The notes: generated by a model from the sequence alone, not told the origin. A stretch of 64,000 nt of DNA from Symbiodinium microadriaticum (GCA_001939145.1 LSRX01000757.1:131109-195108), one strand, 5' to 3'. Numbered from the stretch's first letter, positions 12,915 to 25,340 are shown. Numbers and translations: made by a program.

Positions 12915-14347
12915 GCAGGCAAAGCTGGCATTGTGCTTGGGCTCCTAGGCCTAGGGCCTTAGCAACACAAACTGCCGACTTGGGACGGCGACCCGGAGCC
13001 GCATCCAACTCACCGGCGCCAGCAAGATCACCATCGTAACATGAGCGGGAGGGCGACCGAGCACGACAGCAACACCCCGAACAAAGTTTCTGAGTGAGGA
13101 AGAGGGTGGGGCAGAGGTTTCAAGGAGCGGGAGGTAATTAATCAGCTTCGAGGTGGTAAGAGCACCGCAGTCGAGAGTGAATGCAACTTCTTGATTGATT
13201 ACTTGTCGTTCTTCAGCCGAACTATTCTCACGCTGATGGCCTTTTGAAGTGACCCGGCCTCACACCAATCACCGACCGCCCTCACATTGTTCACTAGCAA
13301 TCAAGCAAGACAGGAAGCAAGCCTATTAAGGCATGGCCGTGATTCTGACAGGAAGACAACTTCCTCGTGACGAAGGTGAACGGAGATATCTTTTGCCAGG
13401 CAGGGTGAAACTTGAGCCAGTTTAGCCTGCGAGCCAGCAACACCTCTGTTTGCCCTTGTTTCAATATGTTTCAATGAGACACGAGCACCGCGATAACTGG
13501 TGGTGGGCTGGTTGTGGAGAGCTTCGTATGCTTTCCATCTCACCTGCTGAATTCCAGGTGGAGTCGAAGTGGCCTGATCCATTTCGGGAAGGTTCGACGA
13601 AAGCGCTGCGAGTTGGTTGTTCGTACATTGGGCTCGGTCGCTTCCGCTGGCTTACAGGAAAAGCAGTGAAACTGGTTGTGAACGGTTTCTCGCGCTCCTT
13701 GCTTCAACGGTTCAATGCTGGCAAGGCGAAAACACTGAGACCTAGCCTACAGATAGATGTGCTGCGAGGAGACGAGGATATCCACCAATATTTCACGTAC
13801 GGCAAGCGTAATCTTGCGCACCTACCATTTATATGCAAATAGGGTCGCAAAAGCATACCGCAGATACTACAGATCCACACATACTAGTAAGCAGCGGTAC
13901 ATGAGCCGCAAACGCGCGTGTGTGTGTGTGTGTAAGAAACGAGAACATGCACCCGCAGGAGCTGCCTGCTACGTGTGCTCTTGTAGTATAATTAAGTATC
14001 CACTCGCATTCCGTGTCTATTGATTGCAGTGCAAAGTATGTTACCTGTTGCAGCTTCTAGGCATGCAGGTCAGCACATGCAGCTCCGAGTGAGACACATT
14101 TCAGCTGCGAAGAGAGTATGTTGCCAACATGGATGCTCAAGCTTTGGACACATAGTTACACGTGCGATACACACAAGCATCAGCCCATGCGGATGCACGG
14201 CAACATGTCGGGTACTCAGATACTCAATGGAAATTTGACACCATGTCAGTGCCTGAAAGAGCATTACCAACCGTAATTAGGCATGTATGAAAGCAAACAT
14301 ACCGTCCACATTGGATTGCCATGTATCCGTATGGTACAGCTGTGTGT

Positions 14348-14960
14348 GCGATTATGTGCGTGTGTATGCATGCATGTATGTATGTCGGTATGTCTGTATG
14401 TATGTGTGCACGAACTGTGTAGGAGTGCAGTGTAATGTAGTGCAGTCATGGAGTTTCATTTTTCTAATTCTTACTGTAGTATTATGTAGTGTGTGTGTGT
14501 GTGTTTGTATGTGACATATGCAGTGGATGCAATGATTCTCTCTGTGCCTACATGTATGCGTGTATGTATGTGTGTATGTGTTTGAACACTGCAGAATAAG
14601 TCTGTGTGATCACAAAAGCATTCCGGTGTCCTGGCGGAGTATGGCAAACAACCTGAAGCCGCATCCGCATTGTGAAGACCCATTCGTCAAAAAAGGCCTA
14701 ATAATAGGCACAGACGCATTAGCAGGCGCAGACATGCGAAGACGCATTGGGTGGCGCAGACGCATTGCGAAGACACATTGGATAGGCGAAGACGCACTGC
14801 GAAGACACATTGGATAGGCGAAGACGCATGGGGGTAGCAAAAACGGCTTCAGAAGACTAATGCCGATCCATGTGTTGAACTCTGAAAAACCATCACCCTG
14901 TATGTGTGTATGTATGTATGTATGTATGTATGTATGTATGTATGTATGTATGTATGTATT
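14348..14960. repeat. TGTA microsatellites and a 32-bp tandem repeat
   Basis: TG- and TATG-rich runs occupy 14348-14415, 14489-14515 and 14550-14585. At 14700-14830 a GCGAAGACGCATT-type motif recurs; the clearest repeat has a period of 32 bp (copies starting 14767 and 14799). A clean TATG array follows at 14901-14958. Confidence 0.85.
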
Positions 14961-15452
14961 GCTTAGTGTATTATACACGGAGCACGCATCAACACTGAGT
15001 ACAGCTTGGGGATGTGGAGATAACCGATGCTCAAGTTTTTCATGCTGGTGTTGAGTGTTGCGTATGTTTTTCCAAATTACATGGTGCTTTACTCGAGGAA
15101 AGTTTTGCTTGCAGCGGGGAGACAGCTGGCCTGCATGGCGGTTCGCCGCGGGGCCAGCAGTGTGGGATCGAGGTGCACTAATTAAGTCCATACGAGACAC
15201 TCGTGGACTTCCGGATTATGATGGATGTAATCTCGAACTGGACGGAGTATGCAGTGGGTGCATCGCCGCGGTATCTTAAGCCGTCTGGTTTTTCGTGTGA
15301 GTTTCCACAGCCAGCTTTCCAGTGGTGCTCAATGCGAAGGCCTTGGCTGATCTGCAGCCTCCTTCCTCTGCAGTGGAACAGCTTTCTAAGGATTGTTTGT
15401 GCAAAGGCACGGTAGCTTTTGCTGATTTTGCCGAGTTAATAAAGCTCTAAAC

Positions 15453-16025
15453 ATGTGTCGACTGACTAGTAAGGGCTCTCGAGAAAGTGACGACCAGCGC
15501 CTGGACCAAGTGTCTTTTCAGACAGGGGCATGGGCCTTTGGAGGAAATGCTGGTGTTATGAACAAGATGCATTTGTACCCTTGGTTGTCTCTTTTGCTGG
15601 CAGCTGTTGTGTCTATGCATTGTCCTGGTCACAGAATCAGCTCTATTGCGCTCAGTCACAACATCAAGACACCGGTGCACAAGGACTCCAACAATCACCC
15701 ACGGGTTCCCAGCCTCATCTTACCTGTATCTGACTTTCAGCATGGCCAGCTTTGGATTGATGATCTCACTGGCTCAGTACGTCGACTTCGTGCAGGTATC
15801 ATGGGAACTTTAAAACCCCGTACAGTGGCCATATCTTCTGTCAACTCGAGGCTGGCACGTGCAACTGAAGCCTGGATGGGCGACAGAACTGTTCTGCTTG
15901 TCTATCACGTGAGAGATGGATGGAAAATGGAGCCCAAGGATGCTGAACTGCTCTCGCTTCGAGGTTTTCAGTTCTGGACGGGGGATGCGGAGATAGACCC
16001 GTATCTTCTTGTTGAGGAGTCGTAA
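15453..16025 (+). CDS. dinoflagellate retroelement-associated domain ORF, probable relic
   Basis: This 190-codon open frame carries a domain I recognise from dinoflagellate retroelement polyproteins and many uncharacterised Symbiodinium proteins. In order it shows GGNAGV followed by YPWL (about residues 30-45), an H-x-D motif in VHKDSNN (about 74-80), a P-x-S-x-F then G-x-L-W segment (about 89-102), and W-x-GDR followed by LLVYHV (about 141-152). The H-x-D...W-GDR order is reminiscent of double-stranded beta-helix oxygenase folds, but that is inference. There is no evident promoter or upstream polyprotein, and a TATG microsatellite follows directly, so this is probably a fragment of a retroelement. 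The true start is uncertain; the first Met is simply the first in frame. Confidence 0.6.
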   Translation: MCRLTSKGSRESDDQRLDQVSFQTGAWAFGGNAGVMNKMHLYPWLSLLLAAVVSMHCPGHRISSIALSHNIKTPVHKDSNNHPRVPSLILPVSDFQHGQLWIDDLTGSVRRLRAGIMGTLKPRTVAISSVNSRLARATEAWMGDRTVLLVYHVRDGWKMEPKDAELLSLRGFQFWTGDAEIDPYLLVEES

Positions 16026-16182
16026 CGTACCAAGCCGGACCCAGCCCACGCCCAAAAGCGGCCTCGCTTCCTTTATTTTCTTGATGTTTTGTGGGATGCC
16101 AAGCATTGTGGCTACGGTCGCCGGGCAATTGTCTGCCACTCTCCGCATAGTGTCTATGGATGCTGCGTCGTCAAAGTCAAAA

Positions 16183-16275
16183 TGTATGCAGGTATGTATG
16201 TATGTATGTATGTATGTATGTATGTATGTATGTATGTATGTAGATGTATGTACGTATGTATGTAAGCATGCATGC
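16183..16275. repeat. (TATG)n microsatellite
   Basis: A tetranucleotide array with a few TACG and GCATG variants lies about 160 bases after the retroelement-type ORF. Degenerate TATG and ACAT motifs continue to about 16740. Confidence 0.9.
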
Positions 16276-17167
16276 ATGCCTGTAGGTTGTATGTATGTTC
16301 GTTTGTACGTACGTATCGCATCATATGAATGTATGCACGCATAGTTTCCGTAAGTATGCATGCGTGTGTGTATGTAAACATGCATGGTTTCATGCGTGTA
16401 CACATGTCGGTATTCATGTCAATGTGTCTGCTTTTGTGAAGGTGTGCACAATCATGGATTGACGGATGGATGACGGGATGGCTGGATGGATGTTCGTCAT
16501 GGCTATACAAACTTACAGATATTTGTGCACATATGCATGGGTATACGAACTTACACGTACACATATACTTGTTTATTTTTATCTACATATTTCAGCACAC
16601 ATACACATACATAGATGGCATGTCTCATCAAGCTATCTACCCAACAGTACAGCTGACATAAGACTACGTTCACATGTATGTGTATGCGTGCTTCCATGTA
16701 TACATATGCATGTGCTTAGAATGCATGCGGGTGTGTGGTAGTAGACGATTGCCTCGGCCGGGTGGTATCGAATACATTGGAGCCATAGCAACTTACCTTT
16801 ACCCCTTACACTGAAACAAACTTCCATACAACTTTTGTAAGACTTTGACCAGGCAGCAAAGTGCCAGAGGCAGGGTCTTCGCTGCTTGAGATGTTTCTGT
16901 CAATTCAATTCAGGCCAAGCCGCGGTTTGGAGTTTAGGGTTTAGGGTTTCAGTGTTTTGGAGTAGTTGAGGTTTAGAAGTATGACGCTAAACCGTAAACA
17001 CCGCAGTGTTGCCATGGTGCCAATTCTCGACAGTGTAGGCTCAGGCCGGCAGCTCCGCACAGACCTTCTTATTGATTGGACTGTACGCAACTACACGCTG
17101 CGTTCGTTGTGCCGCTAGAATGTCATTTTTATGATATATTTCACTTTTATATTGGGGCTACTGACAG

Positions 17168-17329
17168 GTTGAGGTGCGCTTGTCCAATGCGAAAAACCAG
17201 CCGCTGACGATGGTCTCCACAGTTGTGGACAGGACTGTCGCCACGTTTGCGTCAGGATTGTCAGATCTTGCAGTGGAGCAGGACAGGTGGTTTGTCGAAC
17301 CGTGTGGGTGCAACGTGCTTGACGAGTGA
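17168..17329 (+). CDS. candidate terminal exon, unknown protein
   Basis: After the acceptor CAG|G, 53 codons run open to a TGA at 17327-17329. The reading (VEVRLSNAKNQPLTMVS, then WFVEPCGCNVLDE at the end) has a balanced composition unlike the surrounding repeats. No family is recognised. It could be the last exon of a gene lying between the photolyase and the satellite; the piece at 12861-12914 may belong with it. Confidence 0.35.
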   Translation, partial: VEVRLSNAKNQPLTMVSTVVDRTVATFASGLSDLAVEQDRWFVEPCGCNVLDE

Positions 17330-17580
17330 TTCCTCACGTCGCACCCCTTGAAAGGAACTTTGTCATGGCAAGCCATGCATTTTCACTATGCCAAGGGCTT
17401 GGGCGCCACCTAAATTGGGAGATGCGGTCGTGTACGTGTAAATCATACTTTGTTGCCCCAAGGCCGAAATCACAACAAAGACGAGCCTTTCGCGCCGTGG
17501 CCTCAGTTAGGACTGCAGGCCATTTGCAAGCACTTGCATGCGATACGTGTTGCTTCTGCATGTGACCAGACAAGCGCATG

Positions 17581-18787
17581 AAGCGAGATGTCCGCTTACT
17601 GCTGTGCACTGTCCCGCACAGCCCGTCGGCTGTTGCACCATCCATGAACCCTTTGCCAAATTCCGCTGCTTATCAGGAACACATAAAGCGAGATGTGCGC
17701 TCCTTGCTGGTGCACGGTCCGGCCGACCCTGTGTCGCGCGACTTCGCGGACTTGCTTTGTTGTTGATGCAAGACCTGTCAGCTGCCATGCTACCTATCAG
17801 GCATAACATATATATATATATATATACATATAAAGCGAGATGTGCTCTTTTTCTTGTGCGCCGTTCCGCCAACCCTGTGTTCCAGATCGTGTGACTTCGC
17901 AGACTTGCTTTGTTGCTGATGCATGACCTGTCAGCTGCCATGAGCCGTTTGCGAACATGACCTGCTGGCCAGGCCCTAGCCCTAATCAGGCACACACATA
18001 AAGCGAGATGTGCGCTCAATTCTTGTGCGCCGTTGCGCCAACCCTGTGTTCCAGATCGCGCGACTTCGCAGACTTGCTTTGTTGCTGATGCAAGACCTGT
18101 CAGCTGCCATGAGCCGTTTGCGAACATGACCTGCTGGCCAGGCCCTAGCCCTAATCAGGCACACACATAAAGCGAGATGTGCGCTCAATTCTTGTGCGCC
18201 GTTGCGCCAACCCTGTGTTCCAGATCGCGCGACTTCGCAGACTTGCTTTGTTGCTGATGCAAGACCTGTCAGCTGCCATGAGCCGTTTGCGAACATGACC
18301 TGCTGGCCAGGCCCTAGCCCTAATCAGGCACACACATAAAGCGAGATGTGCGCTCAATTCTTGTGCGCCGTTGCGCCAACCCTGTGTTCCAGATCGCGCG
18401 ACTTCGCAGACTTGCTTTGTTGCTGATGCAAGACCTGTCAGCTGCCATGAGCCGTTTGCGAACATGACCTGCTGGCCAGGCCCTAGCCCTAATCAGGCAC
18501 ACACATAAAGCGAGATGTGCGCTCAATTCTTGTGCGCCGTTGCGCCAACCCTGTGTTCCAGATCGCGCGACTTCGCAGACTTGCTTTGTTGCTGATGCAA
18601 GACCTGTCAGCTGCCATGAGCCGTTTGCGAACATGACCTGCTGGCCAGGCCCTGGCCCTAATCAGGCACACACATAAAGCGAGATGTGCGCTCAATTCTT
18701 GTGCGCCGTTGCGCCAACCCTGTGTTCCAGATCGCGCGACTTCGCAGACTTGCTTTGTTGCTGATGCAAGACCTGTCAGCTGCCATG
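17581..18787. repeat. 169-bp tandem satellite, about seven copies
   Basis: The landmark AAGCGAGATG recurs at 17581, 17686, 17833, 18001, 18170, 18339, 18508 and 18677. The spacing is exactly 169 bp from 18001 onward; the left copies are shorter and divergent (105, 147 and 168 bp), and one carries a TA run at 17811-17826. The copies from 18001 to 18676 are nearly identical. The last copy breaks off at about 18787 after GCTGCCATGA. Each copy holds an open frame of about 100 codons on the minus strand, but 169 is not a multiple of three, so the frame shifts from copy to copy and coding is unlikely. Confidence 0.95.
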
Positions 18788-19481
18788 AACTGCTTGTAGC
18801 GGCAAAGCTTTTTGCACAGCTTAGCTGCGAAATTCCTTCGTGCTTGCACGCAGCACTCCCGCAGTCACAGAATGTCACAGAAGTGATTGACCGAGGTCCA
18901 CGCATAAACGCATTACCACGTTCCCCCTTCAATTTGCTGCTTTGCACAGGAATATCTTGCTGGGCCAGGCATTAAGTCATATTAATATTGTTACTCCAGC
19001 ACTAAGCTCAACCCTTTCGACTATTGCAGCTTGGATCGAGGTTCGTGACGCCGGAGCATCCCGACAAGCCAAGAAGATATTTCGTCAGGCATAGGCACGC
19101 CAAGCAATGTGCTTCACAGGGTTGATAACCAGCTGTCATCCCTCTAGGAGTTGCCAATTCTAAGCGACATGTCTGACGACGTCGTGACGCGTGACATGCT
19201 CTGCTCAACATGAGAACGCAAAACGGGACATCAAGGTTGCATTTTCTTTGTTTCTTGGGGTGCCTTCTGGTCGCCTTAGCCCTGCCTTGTGGAGGATGGG
19301 CTACCCGCTGATGAGCCTGGATGGAGACTTCGGTCCCGAAGGCCCGAAGGTTCAGCCAAGCCGCAAGCTCCCCTTGATTCGTCGGAGTGTGGTCTTCTTT
19401 ATATCGCTCCATAGTCGGGCAGGCTCGGCGCAGTGTTCGGAGTTAGGGGTCTCAGGCCTGCAAGAAGCGACTCTGTCGCAG

Positions 19482-19538
19482 GGCGCATCAGCATCCGCGG
19501 GCTGAACAAGGACAACTACCAGATCTGCGGTCTGGAGG
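19482..19538 (+). CDS. possible isolated exon, unknown protein
   Basis: Behind a GCAG|G acceptor the reading is RISIRGLNKDNYQICGLE, followed by a possible GA donor. The residue pattern is protein-like and the borders fit the local splice style. It is not assigned to any family and has no confident partner exon nearby. Confidence 0.3.
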
Positions 19539-19626
19539 ATGCCGTCTGGGCAGGGTCTTGAAGGCTGCAGTTATGGCGAACATGTCATCTGATGTCGTGC
19601 AGCTGCACGACATATAGATAACGTAT

Positions 19627-19933
19627 ATGCGTATGTATGTATGTATGTATGTATGTATGTATGTATGTATGTATGTATTTAGGTAGGTATGGGTTCATAT
19701 GTATGTATATATATATATATATGTGTGTGTGTGTATGTATGTATGTATGTATGTATGTATGTATGTATGTATGTATGTATGTATGTATGTATGTATGTGA
19801 TGTATGTATGTATGTATGTATGTATGTATGTATGTATGTATGTATGTATGTATATATGTATGTATGCATGTATATATGTATGTATGCATGTATGTATATA
19901 TATATATATACATACATACACGTGTGAATACAG

Positions 19934-19966
<33 letters not shown>

Positions 19967-20065
19967 TCATTAATTAACTCCTTAATTAATTAGTTAATTA
20001 TCTCATTAACTAATTAATTAATTCATTAATTAATTAATGAGCGAATTAATTTTATATGCCAGGCG
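19627..20065. repeat. (TATG)n, (TA)n and ATTA-rich repeat block
   Basis: TATG arrays (19632-19680 and 19732-19900, the second interrupted once by TGATG at 19798) are followed by TA and AC runs to 19965. An AT-only stretch of ATTA and TTAA motifs (19968-20050) follows. Confidence 0.95.
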
Positions 20066-21639
20066 CATATATGTATATGTATATGCCCAAAAATGCAACG
20101 CATACACACATACATATACCAGAGTTGGCACGTTAGATAGGTCGGGCGATGCAGCTCAACTTCTTTACAACGCCCGACTTTTCTGTCTCTGCGCAGAAGA
20201 CGGCCTCTGGCGAATGCCAATGCTTCGTCTTGCAACACATCGACGCAGGCCTCGCGACTGTCGAGCTTTGTCAAGGCGATTTTGCTATACCTGTCGCAAG
20301 GACACTAATATGTAAGCATATCGTTGCTGCGAGTCACCAATATGCCTGGTCGGACGTACAGAGTGCCGTGTTGAGGTTGTTGCCAGGCTAGTCTGCACTT
20401 CAAGCAGGATTGCTTGGAACCTCACTGCTCATTGCAGTGCACTGCATTTCATTCAAGAGTATTCAAGGAGCAAAACGTGCTACAACACTGCCAAGAGTTG
20501 TCGAGTGGCACCGAGGAAGTACCTTGCAATTGCACGTGACAGGGCTTGTTCTGGGCGCTCTCTTCGCGATTCGCCTTCACAGCAGGTGCCCTGTCGGTGT
20601 AACTGTTCAGTCTTGTTCTCGTGTTAGTGATTTGGATGGATGGATCGCGGCGCATAGCTGCTCAGCCTCCATTAAATGCGCCGTGCGTGTGGTACTTGCT
20701 CGTGTTCGAAAAGCTGAAAATACCTTGAGCCAAGCTCGAGGTTGGCACAGGAGCGACGGCTAGCGGAGCAGGCGAGTTGTTTTTTTACCGCTAGTTGAAC
20801 CATGTTACCCTGTGCTTCGCGTGGCTAGTACGTTTGGCTGTGGGATACGCATCTGCCTCTTTTTGACAGGCAGCCGAAAGTGCGGAGAGCATCCGAGGCT
20901 GGTGTTGTTTTCCCAATCTTGCATGTCAGGATTAATTTTCGGATGCATCTTCACAACATGAGGGCCAGAACCGAGCAAGAGCTTGCAAGCATGCCTGCAA
21001 CAGCTGACGCCGGCGCGGATTTGCAAACTAGACCGGCCCCTGATAAGCCTCTAGAGTATGCTTGATTCTTCAAAGTAGCATCTCGCAGGATTGAGCATGG
21101 GTATGTGTTCGAGATTCAGGATGACTCAAGATTCAGAGCATGCAGAATAAAACCTGCACTGTACATGTCCACTGTGGAGACAAAGAAACGGAGGCATGAC
21201 GACAGATCATGTGTCTTTGCACACACTCTTTCGAAAGTGAATTCCTGTGAACCAACTTACACTCGTGCCCAGCTGCTGCTCAACTACAGCCGCCTGCGGC
21301 GCCGGAAGGACACCCGCCACGTGATTCGGAATGGCACAAGGCTTCAGTGAGCAATTGCTCGTTTCACCGGTTTGCCTGCCGCACCCGGCCTACTATGCCA
21401 TATGTTCTCTGCCAGACACTAGCTTCGCAACTGAAACTTGATGTAGCTCGCACACTGCTAGCAACAGCACTATAATGCACTTGTTCGCCGATTGGTAGCG
21501 TCAGGGGTAAAGAGAACTGGGTAAGGTGGCCGCGAGGCGTGGGAAAACGGTCCTCGGGACGCGGCTCCCATGCGGTCGTACAGTACAATTCGCGGCGCAC
21601 ACGGATCTCCGGAAGGCCAGGTTCACTGAACAATTTCTG

Positions 21640-21880
21640 AATCCCGCGAGTACTTAAGGGAAAGCAGTTTGGGCGTCCTCCCGAATCCCGCCGGTATATG
21701 AGGAGAAGCTAGGTGCCCTGCTCCTGAATTATGAATCCTGCCGGTACTTGGGGGAAAGCATGGTGGCATGCGCCAGTATTTGGGGTACGGAGGTTAGGTG
21801 TGCATGCGTGTGCTTTCGAATCTCGCCAGTGTTTTGGGGAAGGCATTGACCGTGCCCCTCAATCGCGCCAGTGCTTGGCC
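21640..21880. repeat. degenerate 65-90 bp tandem repeat
   Basis: The motif GAATCCCGCCGGTACTTGGG, with variants AATCCCGCGAGTACTTAAGG, AATCTCGCCAGTGTTTTGGG and AATCGCGCCAGTGCTTGG, recurs about five times at 21640-21880. Each copy is usually followed by GGAAAGCA-like and GTGCC/GTGGC-like sequence. The copies are too divergent for a precise period by eye. Confidence 0.6.
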
Positions 21881-24579
21881 GTGGGGTCCTGGTGGTCTCA
21901 ATATAAGGCGGAACCAAATCATGAGCGAGTCTTTCCAGAAGCGACATAACGCCGCCTCGGTTTGTAAGCCAAGCTTAAACATGCTGGAGGATCCGAAGCG
22001 GACATGCCACCTCCTACACCGTCGCAGGCCGATGCTGAGGCCACATGAATTTCATCTGGTGATGAGATGAAGTTATGCCGTGCATGTTCACGCTTTCATG
22101 TCTCAATTCAAATGCCAGACTATTGCCAGGCTGATGCCTCTGAAGAAGCCAGCTGAAAGGGAACGTGATGGAACATGTTGCCCACAATGCTCCATGCATC
22201 GAGGCGCAGATGTCGCGGAGCAAAGTTTCGAGGTCAGACAACGTTGTAGGTCTCTTCTGCTTGCAGCAGTTTCGAGATGCGAAATCGCTTCTGATCACGG
22301 CGGAAAACACAAAGAATACAGCTAGACTGTGACCAGGAAGGCAGACACTGATTATCTGTTGCACGAGTTGACAGAATCAGAGTTGTTGGGATTCGCGCTG
22401 TACCCCGCAGATCGGATTGCAGAGCACCGGCTGCTGCTTACGTTGGCTCCCAGGTATTTTGTCATTGCCGCTATGCCTATTTACATCTTTATGACAGAGA
22501 GCGGGGAGCCGATCCAGCACGCAAGACATGTCTTACGAACTCGGCACGACCTGAAACGAAGTGAACTTCCGTTCGTGTGGCACTCCGAGAGCTCTATAGA
22601 CGGCGCGCTGTCGCCCCGGTCACCACTGCGTTCGCTCCGGCTCCTGCAGCCTTCGAAGTGCAGTTCAGGCGCACAGCTCGCATGAAGTTCTGAAGCACTG
22701 GGCCTGCTTGGATAGGGAAAGGCCAGAATTTTATGGAAATTCCGTGCTGCACTGGACGTGAGCCGAGTGAGTTGTTTATATAGACTTTCTTTGTGCCCTT
22801 CAGCCTTCAAACTCCAGGGCCCCAGGCCCGGCCTGCGGAGTATCCGCACCAAACTGCAGGGGAGAGCGGTAAAGCTCGAAGAAGGGCGCTGGGAGATCGA
22901 TTTATGAGGCCCTGTTTATAGATGCCGCGCTTGTCAAATCGCTTTCTTTTCGGGCATCTTCGAACAGTGGTCCCGGACGACGCTACGTCACCGCAAGCGC
23001 TGCAAGCAACCTCTTCCCAAGCTCCCCCACCAAGCCTTCCTTCGACCCTCCTGGGACCACAAGAAAGACTTCCTTACTCTACTCGGGGTAAGGGCAGCAA
23101 GAAAACGAAGAGCAGTTGGCAGGAGTCCTGGCGTGAACAAGTAGCTACCTGTGTCACCCGCACCGGCACCCGTCTCTCATTGCTGTGCTGCTGCCGCTGC
23201 TCCTGAAGAAAAACAAGAGGTTGACAAAGCCTCGGATTGCCGGAATGGCACTTTGGATCGTCAAGCGAATGAGTTGCTGCTCGCTGACACAGTCGCACGC
23301 TTACCATACTTGTCGGTTTCACTTGGCTCGCCACATGGATGACCTCCTGTTTGCACAGAATGCGCAGAACAGCAACTGCGCCGATTTTTCAGCACAGCTG
23401 AGTGAAGCCACCCCGGCCCAGAACTGTGTGACTGGGCCGGTGTGAGTGACAATGTGCACGCATGGCAAGCGATAGGTCCGATAGGGGTAGGATGCTCTTC
23501 CTCTGTAGAAGAGAAAAGTTTTCATTTGAGAGGCCATGCAGCTTGAACTGCACGTGCGGACACTGGGGTACGAAACCTGTGTGCTGACGGTACCTTGGTG
23601 GCAATGCAGACAGGTCTGGATATCCAAAAATGCTCGATCTGCGGCAAGCACCTTGCTCCGTGAGTTGAAGCAGCTTCAGGTCAGTGAGAACGACTTCGCC
23701 GAGATAGTGTTCAAGCAGTTGGAGATCAAGTGCCACAAGACACAGTGTTGCAATCTGTGGAACTCTGAAAGGATGCTGCTACGGGTGATGTCTAGCCATG
23801 TCCCCCCGAAGGTACGGCATCCCCTCCGCACAACAACGTGTTCTCTACGAAGGCCAAGCATGCCTAACATGCAGATCAAATGGTCTCTCAAGGTCCCTGT
23901 ATCCTTCGACAGTCTTCTGAATCTCCAGCCTTGCGAGGCTATGACGGATGTACCGCCGATCTGCAGCGCGGCCGCAAGCTGAAGGACACATCATGCAACC
24001 GTCATTGAAAATGCGCAGCTGTAGCCTTCAGCACTCTGGCCGTGAGGAATTCAAGCTGGCGCCCCAAGTTCGCTTCATCCTGGCAAAGGTGTTGCCAGCG
24101 AAGCCGAAGGCGAGCGGCGAGCACACATGCTCTGCGCCTCTCTGTGTGTGCGTGTGTGTGTGTGTGTGTGTTTTTGTGTGTCTTTAGTGTTTAGTGTGTT
24201 CAGTGTGGAGTCTACGGCCCAGAAGCTGTCAGACGGTCGCCCCGGACCTCAGCTCCGAGTGGCAGCCGTCCAGACGGAGGGCCAAGGCGGGAAAAGAGGT
24301 GATTCTGATTGGAGTATGGAGGCAGCAAGGTGCTGCACGGCGCACAATGCCCATGTACAAGAAAGCTTGCCCTGTTTCAGCTTGCTGAATTGGGGATGTC
24401 TGCGCGATCTATATCTGCCTGGGACACGAGGCGCGAGGGCCTCGCCACTGTGTGTGGGCGCCAGCTTCTCCGGTCTACGGGATATGATATAACAGTATTG
24501 CAAGGACTGGCGTGTGTGCCCACACAGAAGCACAAACAGATTGCACGTCCACTTCTCGCTGCGTGTTCGAGTCCACCAG

Positions 24580-24660
24580 TTCTTAGGTGAACCGCTTGCC
24601 ACCTCGTCCTCGAAAGCCTGCGCCGACATTGAAGGAGGCTTTTGCGTGCCTCTGTTTGCG
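24580..24660 (+). CDS. possible exon, weakly cyclic-nucleotide-binding-like
   Basis: The open stretch reads FLGEPLATSSSKACADIE and continues to a GC donor at 24661. The G-E-x-L...A-C-A pattern faintly resembles the phosphate-binding cassette of cyclic nucleotide-binding domains, in which a conserved Arg would be Lys here. It lies 2.4 kb upstream of the kinase catalytic exons on the same strand, where the regulatory domains of a PKG would be expected. The similarity is weak, and the acceptor reads AG|T rather than AG|G. Confidence 0.25.
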
Positions 24661-25338
24661 GCGGGTGATTTAGCGACCCCACCAACATGGCCAGCAGTAC
24701 TACTGCTTGCCAATATCGTCCAACATCATAGTAGGAGTGTAGTGCAGACGTTATGAATTAGAACTTGGTGCTGGCAGGTGCAAGAGTCATTGCGAGCACC
24801 GGAGGCCAAACGGATCGATGTCTTTGCGCAGGATGAAAGGATTAAGCAGACTACGTAGTGCTCACGTGTTGTCCTGGGGTCCGCTGTTTGCATCCAGTAG
24901 GACCAAACAATACCAAACCTCTAATACCAGAAGTAATGGCACCGACGACACAAATACCCTCCCGCGTCCCAGGTCCCGGTCTCTCAGGAGCGTAAGGCCA
25001 GCCCCGCGAAACAGCCGCGCGAGGCGCGGCGGATGTGTTTGACGTCGTGGCACTTGTCAGTGAAGTATGATGACGGATTTTGGCTGTGCGTGCGCAGGTT
25101 CCCTCATCTCCTACACCGCCGAACCGGCCAGTGCCGCGTGTGAATGGCAACGTTGAGGAGACAGGCCCAAAGTTGCAGTTGGAGCAACGAGCATATATGT
25201 GTGTGGCAGCAGATCAGCCTCATCGAGGAATCCTGCTGCAGGTGTCAAAGTTCAGTCGAAGACATCCGGCGCATCTGCGAAAGCACCCTCGCAGGCTCGC
25301 TGCATCTCGCTGCATCCGCGGCCCGAGCATCTTTGACC

Positions 25339-25340
<2 letters not shown>

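Noticed and set aside
17811..18678. Repeated, regularly spaced units as a possible CRISPR array
   Set aside because: The whole 169-bp unit repeats with no variable spacers, and the context is eukaryotic.
17982..18947. Series of about 104-152 codon minus-strand frames, nearly identical to one another
   Set aside because: They are one frame per copy of the 169-bp satellite. The unit is not a multiple of three and there is no sign of coding constraint.
19733..19948. Long open frames of Met-Tyr-Val-Cys repeats on both strands
   Set aside because: They are translations of TATG/ACAT microsatellites, present in several frames at once.
20145..20207. Cyclic-nucleotide-binding-like reading GDAAQLLYNAR, then CLCAEDGLW
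   Set aside because: It resembles the PKG phosphate-binding cassette, but the invariant Glu, the Arg and the Ala pair do not align properly and no supporting neighbour exon was found.
23223..23291. Possible cyclic-nucleotide-binding piece ASDC...TLDRQANELLLAD
   Set aside because: The match to the end of such domains is suggestive but lacks splice borders and partner exons, so it is not listed as a gene part.
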